Shown piece after piece: positions 1 to 5,326 of a stretch of DNA of 21,906 nt. The first letter of the stretch is position 1. The number at the start of each line of letters is the position of its first letter. The translations under genes were made by a program, and so were the position numbers. The stretch is from positions 1 through 21,906 of the forward strand of contig JBOFLG010000020.1 in assembly GCA_051657745.1 (NCBI GenBank), written 5' to 3'. The notes under the pieces are model-generated. The model ran no database searches. It saw only the letters and a program-made list of their open reading frames with translations, and was not told where the DNA came from. The DNA is from JBOFLG01 sp051657745. GTDB lineage: Bacteria > Actinomycetota > Actinomycetes > Actinomycetales > Dermatophilaceae.

Positions 1-60
1 CGAGTCTCGGACGTCGACGAGTGGCTCGCCGGTCTTGACCCACCGCACGCCGACCGCTGA
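1..60 (+). CDS. C-terminal end of an unidentified protein, possibly excisionase-type HTH
   Basis: Frame 1 is open from the window edge to a TGA at 58-60 and gives a 19-residue tail, RVSDVDEWLAGLDPPHADR. The piece VSDVDEWLAGL resembles the C-terminal edge of small excisionase/MerR-like DNA-binding domains, where such a segment follows the wing. This is inference from a very short stretch. The 5' part lies outside the window. The reading is open and has GC-rich third positions, so a real gene end is more likely than chance. Confidence 0.4.
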   Translation, partial: RVSDVDEWLAGLDPPHADR

Positions 61-133
61 CCCTCGCCGAATCCGTGAGGCTCGGTCGACGGGACGTGCA
101 GCCAGCGGGGCCGCATCTGCCGACAGTGAGCGG

Positions 134-439
134 CTATGGGAGCTCGAGGTCGAAGGCGTCGGCGATGGCGCGGGCCAGCGCCGGCTCCTGGTCGTCGAAC
201 AGCAGCCCGATCGTGTCGCCGACGGCGCTCCGTCGCACTGTGGTGAGGTTGTCGCAGCTGACGACACTGTCGTGATTCAGCCCGTTTCGCGGCCCTACCG
301 GCACCTCGCTCGTGATGCCGCGGATCGTGCTGGTGATCGGCGCGACGGTCACCCAGGTCAACAGATGGAGCCTGGACGACGAGGTCAGGATCAGGGCCGG
401 TCGGCGCTTGTCCAGCTGGACCGACGCGATGGTGCGCAT
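134..439 (-). CDS. MazF/PemK-family toxin
   Basis: This is a 101-residue protein. It keeps the MazF/PemK fold signature: an early RRPALILTSS strand, then VTVAPITSTIRGI, SEVPVGPRNGL and a DSVVSCDNL strand. Family members are usually ribosome-independent mRNA endoribonucleases that act in the cytosol and are neutralised by the adjacent antitoxin. It begins at ATG 437-439, which overlaps the TGA of the upstream antitoxin (ATGA), so translation is probably coupled. It ends at TAG 134-136. The N-terminus begins close to the RRPAL strand and lacks the longer RGDIW-type lead-in of many MazF proteins. Short forms of this kind are known in actinobacteria. RNA cleavage specificity cannot be read from the sequence. 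Confidence 0.82.
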   Translation of the reverse strand: MRTIASVQLDKRRPALILTSSSRLHLLTWVTVAPITSTIRGITSEVPVGPRNGLNHDSVVSCDNLTTVRRSAVGDTIGLLFDDQEPALARAIADAFDLELP

Positions 440-678
440 CAGTCCAGCGACGGAGGCGGCAGGTCGAGGATGCCGTCGAGGTCCGGGTAGACCGGCTCGC
501 CTCGTCGAGCGAGCTCGATGAGGGTGGCCTCCTCGCGCCGGTACCGCTGTTCTCGCCGGAGACGCGCAATCCCCCGGCGGACTGCCTCCGAGCGGCTCGC
601 GGCTCGGCCTTCGACGACCTCGGCGTCGAGGGCCGCGAGTTCGCCGTCGTCGAGGCGGATGGCGATCTGGGTGGTCAT
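439..678 (-). CDS. Ribbon-helix-helix antitoxin paired with the MazF-like toxin
   Basis: This is a 79-residue protein. Its N-terminus TTQIAIRLDDGELAALD is a typical ribbon-helix-helix beta strand followed by helix 1, and SRSEAVRRGIARLRREQRY is helix 2. Such domains dimerise and bind the promoter, while the C-terminal tail (here RRGEPVYPDLDGILDLPPPSLD) wraps the toxin. The ATG at 676-678 was chosen because the RHH strand starts right there. A longer reading from 810 adds 44 low-complexity residues with no homology. Its stop overlaps the toxin start. A TACCGT box (minus strand, 691-686) lies seven bases before the ATG with no Shine-Dalgarno, suggesting a leaderless mRNA. The gene probably represses its own operon. 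Confidence 0.82.
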   Translation of the reverse strand: MTTQIAIRLDDGELAALDAEVVEGRAASRSEAVRRGIARLRREQRYRREEATLIELARRGEPVYPDLDGILDLPPPSLD

Positions 679-685
679 AGATGCC

Positions 686-691
686 ACGGTA
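686..691 (-). promoter_or_regulatory. Candidate -10 box of the minus-strand RHH/MazF operon
   Basis: TACCGT on the minus strand fits the actinobacterial TAnnnT -10 pattern and is separated from the antitoxin ATG by seven bases. The transcript would therefore start at or next to the start codon. A TTGACA (704-699) is present but only seven bases away, so it cannot serve as the matching -35. No clean palindrome was seen here. Confidence 0.4.
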
Positions 692-766
692 CTCCAGGTG
701 TCAACCGATTGGTATGCAGCGCTCGCCCCTCGACCATGCCCTCGACGCCCAGCACTAGGCGATCCC

Positions 767-826
767 GTGAACGCCGCTCCCGACAAACACGACCAGCTCG
801 CGTGGTTCACCGCTGACGAGGTCGCC
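767..826 (+). pseudogene. NUDIX hydrolase C-terminal remnant
   Basis: About 20 codons read VNAAPDKHDQLAWFTADEVA. This matches the characteristic C-terminal stretch of NUDIX hydrolases (a PDK-C/H-x-x-L-x-WF-x-x-DxL type segment). No NUDIX box (GX5EX7REUXEEXGU) or other part of the gene is visible on either side, so this is a fragment. It abuts and slightly overlaps, in another frame, the start of the VapC remnant. That junction looks like two deleted genes fused by a past recombination. Confidence 0.5.
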
Positions 827-1035
827 CGTCCACCGCCGCACGCATCTTCGGTCGAGTCGCCGCCTCGCTACGCCCTGCCGGACGTAAACCGGCAGCCCGT
901 GCGTACGACGCCCTCATCGCGGCCACGGCGCTCGCCGCCGACGTCCCGCTCTACACCTGCAACCCGAGCGACTTCAACGGCATCGACGGACTGGCCGTCC
1001 GGCCGGTGCCGCATCCGGACCACGAGGTCGGGTGA
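817..1035 (+). pseudogene. VapC (PIN-domain toxin) C-terminal remnant
   Basis: After a TGA at 814-816, the frame to TGA 1033-1035 carries FGRVAASLRPAGRKPAARAYDALIAATALAADVPLYTCNPSDF in sequence (seen in pieces). This is a textbook C-terminal half of a VapC PIN nuclease. It includes the third acidic residue in AYDALIAATA and the late N-x-x-DF segment. The N-terminal half with the first catalytic Asp and the Glu is absent, and no start codon with a ribosome site precedes it. It is not the source of the intact VapC at 1599-2003, which has a different sequence (GRPRRRQIDLAIAATA). Confidence 0.72.
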
Positions 1036-1075
1036 CTGCCGGCGACCGTCATCCGGATGGTGAGAGTGTCGCGAC

Positions 1076-1171
1076 ATGAAGGTGTACGTCGCCGACGTCG
1101 CCGACGTCGACGCCGTGCGAGCTGTTCAGCGCGCGGTCGTCGTCGCTGGTCACGAGCTGAGCCGGATTCTG
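1076..1171 (+). pseudogene. Possible nucleoside deoxyribosyltransferase-like N-terminal scrap
   Basis: From ATG 1076 the reading gives MKVYVADVADVDAVRAVQRA followed by VVVAGHELS. This resembles the N-terminal strand-helix of nucleoside 2-deoxyribosyltransferase-like proteins (MKVYxAx...VRxxQxALxxAGHE). The resemblance is lost after about 32 codons, although the frame stays open to 1435. I treat it as a weak, possibly decayed fragment. The GTCGCCGAC motif is locally repeated, so part of the resemblance may be accidental. The rest of the gap up to 1330 holds nothing I recognise. Confidence 0.25.
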
Positions 1172-1329
1172 ACGCCTGGCGCCCCTGTCCCGGTGCACCC
1201 GACGGAACAGCGCGGGCCGGCGGCCGGCGGCTACGGTGGCTCCGCAGCCGCAGCGAAAGCCCCCCTTCGCCTACCGGCGAGCACCGCGCGTGGCTACGCA
1301 CCTCCGGGGTCTACAGCGCTGCTCCTCGC

Positions 1330-1347
1330 GGTAGCAGAAGTGCTACC
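1330..1347. promoter_or_regulatory. Palindromic operator of the Phd/VapC pair, with overlapping -10 box
   Basis: GGTAGCA (1330-1336) and TGCTACC (1341-1347) form a perfect 7-bp inverted repeat with a GAAG spacer, ending nine bases before the antitoxin ATG at 1357. TACCGT (1344-1349) overlaps the right arm and fits a TAnnnT -10 element seven bases before the ATG. Binding of the antitoxin-toxin complex here would block the promoter directly. Autoregulation at such sites is known for Phd and VapB families; its use here is inferred. Confidence 0.65.
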
Positions 1348-1356
1348 GTCGATGTC

Positions 1357-1602
1357 ATGGACGTCATCCCGCAGAAGGAGCTCCGCAATCACGTCGGCGA
1401 GGTACTCCGGCGGGTCGAGGCCGGTGAGGTCCTGACCGTGACGGTTGCAGGTCGCCCGGTGGCCGAGCTTCATCCGGCCGGGCGGCGGCGCTGGGTGAGC
1501 GGCGCCACCCTGGCCCGGGTCTGGCACGGCCCGGCGCCGCGTGACCTGGATGACGACCTGGCCCGGTTCGGTGCCGACCTCGCCGACCCCTTCGCCTCGT
1601 GA
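1357..1602 (+). CDS. Phd/YefM-family antitoxin
   Basis: This is an 81-residue protein. It starts MDVIPQKELRNHVGEVLRRVEAGEVLTVTV in sequence, the conserved Phd/YefM DNA-binding half (ELRN-x-x-GEVLRRVEAGE, then a TVTVAGRPVAEL strand pair). The C-terminal half (WVSGATLARVW, DLDDDLARFGADLADPF) is the flexible toxin-binding part. ATG 1357 is preferred because homology starts there and a palindrome with a -10 box lies just upstream; there is no Shine-Dalgarno. The TGA at 1600-1602 overlaps the GTG start of vapC. Role: neutralise the VapC nuclease and repress the operon. Confidence 0.88.
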   Translation: MDVIPQKELRNHVGEVLRRVEAGEVLTVTVAGRPVAELHPAGRRRWVSGATLARVWHGPAPRDLDDDLARFGADLADPFAS

Positions 1603-2003
1603 GAGCCGTCCTCGACACCTCTGTCCTCATCGGCGACGACGCGCCTGCCGATGTCGAGGCGGCCATCAGCGTCGCCTCGTTGACCGAGCTGCACTTCGGG
1701 GTCCTGCTGGCCACGGACGACGACGAACGAGCACGCCGGACCGATCGATTGGCCGCGGTGGAGGCGGCGTTCGACCCGCTCCCGGTGACGCCGGAGGTGG
1801 CCCGGGCGTGGGGGCGCCTCGCAGCGGCCGTCGCCCAGCGGGGAGGCCGGCCGCGTCGGCGCCAGATCGACCTCGCCATCGCGGCGACCGCGGCCGTCCA
1901 GCAGGTACCGCTGCTCACCCACAACCTCGCGGACTTGCGGATCATCGACGACCTCGTCGACGCCCGCCGTCCCGGGAGTCACCGGACACGCCCTCCCGGG
2001 TAG
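1599..2003 (+). CDS. vapC: VapC PIN-domain ribonuclease toxin
   Basis: This is a 134-residue PIN protein starting at GTG 1599, which overlaps the antitoxin stop (GTGA). Expected metal-binding acids are present: Asp6 in AVLDTSVL, Glu30 in SVASLTELHFG, Asp91 in RQIDLAIAATA and Asp112 in THNLADLRII. PIN toxins are Mg2+-dependent endoribonucleases that usually cut tRNA or rRNA. The catalytic set is complete, so the toxin should be active. The last dozen residues (RRPGSHRTRPPG) are basic and unusual for the family. The coding frame runs up to the glyoxalase-like scrap that follows, so the C-terminus may have been altered by the junction. Confidence 0.9.
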   Translation: MRAVLDTSVLIGDDAPADVEAAISVASLTELHFGVLLATDDDERARRTDRLAAVEAAFDPLPVTPEVARAWGRLAAAVAQRGGRPRRRQIDLAIAATAAVQQVPLLTHNLADLRIIDDLVDARRPGSHRTRPPG

Positions 2004-2029
2004 GCGGTTCGCAAGGCTCCGTCGTCACC

Positions 2030-2245
2030 CTCCCACCGGGGCTGCCGGCCGTGTGGTTCCAGGAAACTGAGGCCCACGAGACGCCGCGCCAGCGCTGGCA
2101 CCTCGACCTCTGGCTCGACTTATCGGTCGCGCCGAGCCGCATCGCCGCAGCGGTCTCGGCAGGCGGCACAGTCGTCGACGATTCGGAGGCGCCGTCGTTC
2201 ACCGTCGTCACCGACCCGGACGGCAACCGGGTCTGCATCTGCACC
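2030..2245 (+). pseudogene. VOC/glyoxalase-like domain remnant
   Basis: The frame starting near 2030 reads PPGLPAVWFQE, then RQRWHLDLWLDLSVA, RIAAAVSAGGTVVDD and FTVVTDPDGNRVCIC. These are the conserved steps of the C-terminal half of a glyoxalase-like (VOC superfamily) protein: WFQ, a metal-site H in WHLDLW, and DPDGN-x-VCIC. The N-terminal half is missing, and no start codon or ribosome site precedes it. No stop codon separates it from the downstream vapB frame. I read it as a broken gene with both ends lost. Confidence 0.65.
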
Positions 2246-2295
2246 ACACTCGCACAGCCACCGGCCGCCTGCCGGTGGCGAAGCGTGCCTCACCA

Positions 2296-2320
2296 CGGTG
2301 CATCACGATACGATGCACCG
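2296..2320. promoter_or_regulatory. Palindromic operator directly abutting vapB, with -10 box
   Basis: CGGTGCATC (2296-2304) and GATGCACCG (2312-2320) form a perfect 9-bp inverted repeat with a 7-base spacer. The ATG of vapB follows at 2321 with no gap. TACGAT (2309-2314) sits in the spacer and right arm and fits a TAnnnT -10 element six bases before the ATG, so the mRNA is probably leaderless. This is the expected binding site for an RHH VapB or the VapBC complex. Confidence 0.7.
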
Positions 2321-2557
2321 ATGCGCACCACCGTCGACCTGCCCTCGAGTACCCACCGTCGTGCGAGCGACCTCGCGACGCGTCGCGGTCGGTCCCTGTC
2401 CAGCGTGCTGGCCGAGCTCGTGCAACGGGGGCTCGACGACTCCGACGACGAGGCTCGACCATTCGACCTCCACCCCGAGACCAGGTTGCCCCAGATCGAC
2501 GTCGGTCGTCCGGTGACTCACGCCGAGGTTCAGGCCTTTCTGAACGACGACGAGTGA
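2321..2557 (+). CDS. vapB: VapB ribbon-helix-helix antitoxin
   Basis: This is a 78-residue protein. MRTTVDLPSSTHRRASDLA is the typical RHH strand and first helix of actinobacterial VapB, and RSLSSVLAELVQRGL is helix 2. The acidic C-terminal part (DSDDEARPFDLH, THAEVQAFLNDDE) should bind the toxin. ATG 2321 was chosen although the upstream glyoxalase-like scrap is in the same open frame, because RHH homology begins exactly here and the operator palindrome ends at 2320. Its stop is four bases from the vapC ATG. It should repress its own promoter and neutralise the following VapC. Confidence 0.88.
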   Translation: MRTTVDLPSSTHRRASDLATRRGRSLSSVLAELVQRGLDDSDDEARPFDLHPETRLPQIDVGRPVTHAEVQAFLNDDE

Positions 2558-2561
2558 GCAG

Positions 2562-2978
2562 ATGACCGCTTCACGCGGCAACCCGTCCGCCGTGCTCCTC
2601 GATGCCAATGTGCTCATCCCCCTCGTGGTGACCGGTCACGAGTTCGCCCCGGTGGCCCGGCGCTGGTTCGCCGACACCGCACGGACGGCGACCTGCCCGG
2701 TCGTCGAAGGAGCGCTGGCCCGGTTCCTGGTCCGGACGGGAGAACGGGGGCACACGGTGCGGGAGGTGATCGCCGCCATCCGGGACGCCGGGGTCGAGTT
2801 CTGGCCCGACTCGATCTCCTACGCGGATGTCGACCTGGCCGGCGTCCGCGGCCATCGACAGGTCACTGACAGCTACCTGCTGGCCCTCGCCGAGAGCCGA
2901 GATGCACGGCTCGCCACGTTCGACGCAGCCCTCGCGGCACGCAGCCCGGCCGTCGAGCTGCTCAGCCCAGATCGGTGA
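2562..2978 (+). CDS. vapC: VapC PIN-domain ribonuclease toxin
   Basis: This is a 138-residue PIN-family protein. Catalytic acids are Asp14 (VLLDANVLIPL), Glu49 (CPVVEGALARFL), Asp103 (RQVTDSYLLALA) and Asp121 (LATFDAALAA), a complete set. The subgroup with LLDANVLIPL and VTDSYLLALA is commonly annotated as a VapC of the TA-system PIN family. ATG 2562 follows the VapB stop by four bases. It encodes the cytosolic ribonuclease toxin of the pair. It is only distantly similar to the VapC at 1599, so the two pairs are unlikely to be recent duplicates. Confidence 0.9.
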   Translation: MTASRGNPSAVLLDANVLIPLVVTGHEFAPVARRWFADTARTATCPVVEGALARFLVRTGERGHTVREVIAAIRDAGVEFWPDSISYADVDLAGVRGHRQVTDSYLLALAESRDARLATFDAALAARSPAVELLSPDR

Positions 2979-3010
2979 CGACTAGGGCGACGCGACACGA
3001 CCGAGGACGG

Positions 3011-3343
3011 TCAGCCGGCCGGATGACGCTTCCGTCCCTCAGCGAGGAGCCTGCCGGTGCTCACGGGCACCCGGGCGAAGAGCGCCGCGGTGGCGACCAC
3101 CGGCACCGACCGCCCGACCAGCAGGACACCGCCGATCGCGAGTGGCGAGATGCCGACCAGAGCGCAGGCGACCACGACGAGCCGCGGCGGCCACGGCAGC
3201 AGCGAGAGCACCAGCAGCAGCCACAGCCCGTCGCGCTCGACCCGGCGAACCACCTCCTCGAGACCCTGGAGCGAGGGCAGGGCATCGACCACTGAGGGCC
3301 CAGCGAGCTGTACCGCGAAGGCAACGACCACACCTCCCGCCAC
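3011..3343 (-). CDS. Small YqaA/VTT-like membrane protein
   Basis: This is a 110-residue hydrophobic protein with about three membrane segments: near residues 3-20, near 39-65 (LWLLLVLSLLPWPPRLVVVA) and near 67-92. The LSLLPWPPRLVVVACALVGI pattern resembles the P-x-P re-entrant part of YqaA/VTT (SNARE-associated/DedA-like) proteins, which are normally longer. It may be a short family member or a truncated copy. GTG 3343 is the longest start; GTG at 3331 or about 3292 is possible, and no ribosome site is convincing. It lies downstream of tetR, separated by tandem hairpins. Function unknown. Confidence 0.5.
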   Translation of the reverse strand: MAGGVVVAFAVQLAGPSVVDALPSLQGLEEVVRRVERDGLWLLLVLSLLPWPPRLVVVACALVGISPLAIGGVLLVGRSVPVVATAALFARVPVSTGRLLAEGRKRHPAG

Positions 3344-3355
3344 CGCCGCCGATCG

Positions 3356-3409
3356 CCGAGGGTCGGTCGCCGACGGGTCGGTCGCCGAGGGTCGGTCGCC
3401 GAGGGTCGG
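3356..3409. repeat. Four tandem mini-hairpins just after tetR
   Basis: Four copies of CCGAGGGTCGG (one has CCGACGGGTCGG) lie at 3356-3366, 3370-3381, 3385-3395 and 3399-3409, with a 14-15 base period. Each copy is a 4-bp stem (CCGA/TCGG) with a 3-4 base loop. The block ends one base before the tetR stop codon region (3410-3412). It may act as a 3' mRNA structure or weak terminator, or be a small expanding repeat. Confidence 0.75.
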
Positions 3410-3982
3410 TCACCGAGCATCCAGATGCCGGGCACCGCCGAGGAAGGTGCGCAGGCTCAGGGCCACCAGGTCGTCGGCCGGGAGCCGGCCCTCGTCGACC
3501 GCTTCGCCGGCGGTGACGAGGAGCGCCACGAAGGCGTCGACCAGCCACCAGGCGGGCACGCCGTCGTCGAGCTGCCGTCGGCGCTGCGCCCCGGTCATGA
3601 CGGCGGCGAGGCGGCTCATGGCCCGGAGGTAGCCCCCGGCGAGCTCGCTGTCACGAAGGTCGGCACCACCTCCGCCGAGCAGGATGTGGTGCTGGCTGCT
3701 CACTCCGACCAGCGCGTGCGCCGCTCGCGTGAGCAGCTCGGGTAGTGGCTCACCGTCGTCGGTGAGTCGGGCCCGGTCGAGGGCGGCGGCGACCGACTCG
3801 AACGCATCCTGGAACAGCGCCCGCACGAGGTCCTGACGCGTGGGGAAGTGCCGGAACACCGTGGAGCGCCCCAGCCCGGTGCGCTCGATGACGCGGTCGA
3901 GCGTGGCCGCGGGATCCTCGGCGAGCACGACGGCCGCGACCTGGAGGATGCGCTGACGGTTTCGCTGGGCGTCGACTCGCAC
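3410..3982 (-). CDS. TetR-family transcriptional repressor
   Basis: This is a 190-residue protein. The N-terminal HTH covers about residues 9-54: RQRILQVAAVVLAEDPAATL, then VIERTGLGRSTVFRHFPTRQ, with the family's recognition helix and F-R-H-F-P motif. The remainder is a helical ligand-binding and dimerisation domain. It is transcribed divergently from the MFS exporter at 4037, with 54 bases between the starts. This is the usual arrangement for a TetR repressor controlling an efflux pump and its own gene. The start is GTG 3980-3982, preceded by AGGATGAGG. The ligand is unknown. Confidence 0.9.
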   Translation of the reverse strand: MRVDAQRNRQRILQVAAVVLAEDPAATLDRVIERTGLGRSTVFRHFPTRQDLVRALFQDAFESVAAALDRARLTDDGEPLPELLTRAAHALVGVSSQHHILLGGGGADLRDSELAGGYLRAMSRLAAVMTGAQRRRQLDDGVPAWWLVDAFVALLVTAGEAVDEGRLPADDLVALSLRTFLGGARHLDAR

Positions 3983-4015
3983 ACCTCATCCTGACATCAT
4001 GATGCGGGTCTTGAA

Positions 4016-4058
4016 AGTTCCACTTATGCTCTGTAAATGGATCTAACGAGTTCCACTT
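4016..4058. promoter_or_regulatory. Divergent tetR/MFS control region with 10-bp direct repeats
   Basis: AGTTCCACTT occurs at 4016-4025 and again at 4049-4058, 33 bases apart (about three helical turns) and flanking the MFS start. TATGCT (4025-4030) is a TAnnnT -10 candidate six bases before ATG 4037, suggesting a leaderless transcript. A TTGAAA is at 4011-4016. A 10-bp palindrome CATCATGATG lies at 3995-4004 close to the tetR start. Any of these could be the TetR operator; which one is used is not shown. Confidence 0.45.
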
Positions 4059-5326
4059 CATCGAACGGAGTGCCGCCCCCGGCGACCGCCGAGCCCCGAT
4101 CGCCGTCCGGTGGGATCTGGCGACGGCCGGGGTTCGGCTGGCTCGTGCTGGCCGAGGGCCTGGGCTCGGTCGCCGGCCAGGCGGTCTTCGTGGCACTCAC
4201 CCTGCTCGTGCTCGAGCGCTGGGGCGCCGGCGCCTCGCTCGGCGCGGTGCTCGCGGCGGCCTCGGTGCCACAAGCACTCCTCATGCCGCTGGGCGGCGTG
4301 GCCAGCGACCGCTGGGGAGCCTCCCGGGTGGTCGTCGTGACCAGCGGCCTGCACGCAGCCGTCCTCGGTGTGCTCGCCGCCCTGGTCGTCCACGGGCAGC
4401 CATCGCTCATCGCGCTCGCGCTGCTCGCCGCGGCCGGAGGGCTGGCCGACGCCTTCCACCAGCCCGCCGCGCTCTCGCTGCCTCCGGCGGTGGTCGACCG
4501 CGCCGCCCTGCCCCGCGCCAACGCGGTGCTGCGCGGTACCGAGGCGATGGCCGACGCACTGGTGCCGGCGGCGGTCGCGACGACGGTGGCCGCGGTCGGC
4601 ATCCGGCCCTCGTTCGTGGTGATCGCGGCGGCGGCCGGCCTCTCCACGATCGCCACCTGGCTGCTGGCCCGGTCGCTGCGGCGCACCGGCGCAGCCGGCC
4701 GCGCCACCGAGCGCGGTGCGGCGGCCGAGAGCGTCCGCGACTCGATGCGAGCCGGTCTCTCCGCGGCCCGACACACGCCCACGGTGACGTACGCGATCGC
4801 CGTGCTGGCCGTGCTCAACGTGTTCGTCGTGGCCCCGGTGGTCGTCGGCGGCGCCGCGCTGAGCACCCAGGCGCTAGGGTCGCCGACCGGGTTCGGCTGG
4901 CTGCTGTCGGCGTTCGGCGTCGGCTCGGTGGGTGGCCTCCTCGCCGCCGCCCAGCTCCGGACGCCGCGCCGCCCGGCGCTGGTGACCGCCGTGCTGGTCG
5001 CGTCGATCGGAGCCCTGCTCGCCATCATGGGCCTTGCCGCCGGTGCTGCGGTGGTGGTGCTCGCTGCCGTGGGCATCGGCGCGGCCGGCGGCTACCTCGA
5101 CGTCCTGGTGGTCACCTGGCTGCAGCGCAGCGTGCCCGCGGCGCTGCTGGGCCGGGTGATGAGCCTGGTCGCGGTCGCCGCGGTGGCCCTCGACCCGCTC
5201 GGCCTGGCCCTGGCGGGTCTCCTGCTCGGAGCATCGACCCAGGTGCTGTTCCTCAGCTGTGCGGTCGTGGTAGCGGCCTGCGGTGTGCTCGGCGTCGTGG
5301 CCACGCCGGTGCGGAGGCTCTCGTGA
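4037..5326 (+). CDS. MFS-family drug/metabolite exporter
   Basis: This is a 429-residue membrane protein of the MFS_3 / EntS-like type, expected to have 12 helices. The family motif A between helices 2 and 3 is visible as LGGVASDRWGASR (about residues 85-97). Residues 1-30 form a polar, proline-rich cytosolic tail. It would export a small molecule, driven by the proton gradient. ATG 4037 is preceded by a TATGCT box; GTG 4070 (codon 12) is an alternative start with GAACGGA before it. Its stop overlaps the GTG of the next gene (GTGA). Regulation by the divergent TetR is likely. The substrate is not predictable. Confidence 0.88.
   Translation: MDLTSSTSSNGVPPPATAEPRSPSGGIWRRPGFGWLVLAEGLGSVAGQAVFVALTLLVLERWGAGASLGAVLAAASVPQALLMPLGGVASDRWGASRVVVVTSGLHAAVLGVLAALVVHGQPSLIALALLAAAGGLADAFHQPAALSLPPAVVDRAALPRANAVLRGTEAMADALVPAAVATTVAAVGIRPSFVVIAAAAGLSTIATWLLARSLRRTGAAGRATERGAAAESVRDSMRAGLSAARHTPTVTYAIAVLAVLNVFVVAPVVVGGAALSTQALGSPTGFGWLLSAFGVGSVGGLLAAAQLRTPRRPALVTAVLVASIGALLAIMGLAAGAAVVVLAAVGIGAAGGYLDVLVVTWLQRSVPAALLGRVMSLVAVAAVALDPLGLALAGLLLGASTQVLFLSCAVVVAACGVLGVVATPVRRLS

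Noticed and set aside
439..810. Longer start for the RHH antitoxin at 810
   Set aside because: The additional 44 residues show no family similarity, and the RHH strand starts at the internal ATG 678 with a -10 box in front.
1057..1356. Arg-rich open frame before the Phd antitoxin
   Set aside because: It begins with runs of arginine from a repeated GCCGACGTC tract and has no homology. The antitoxin starts at 1357.
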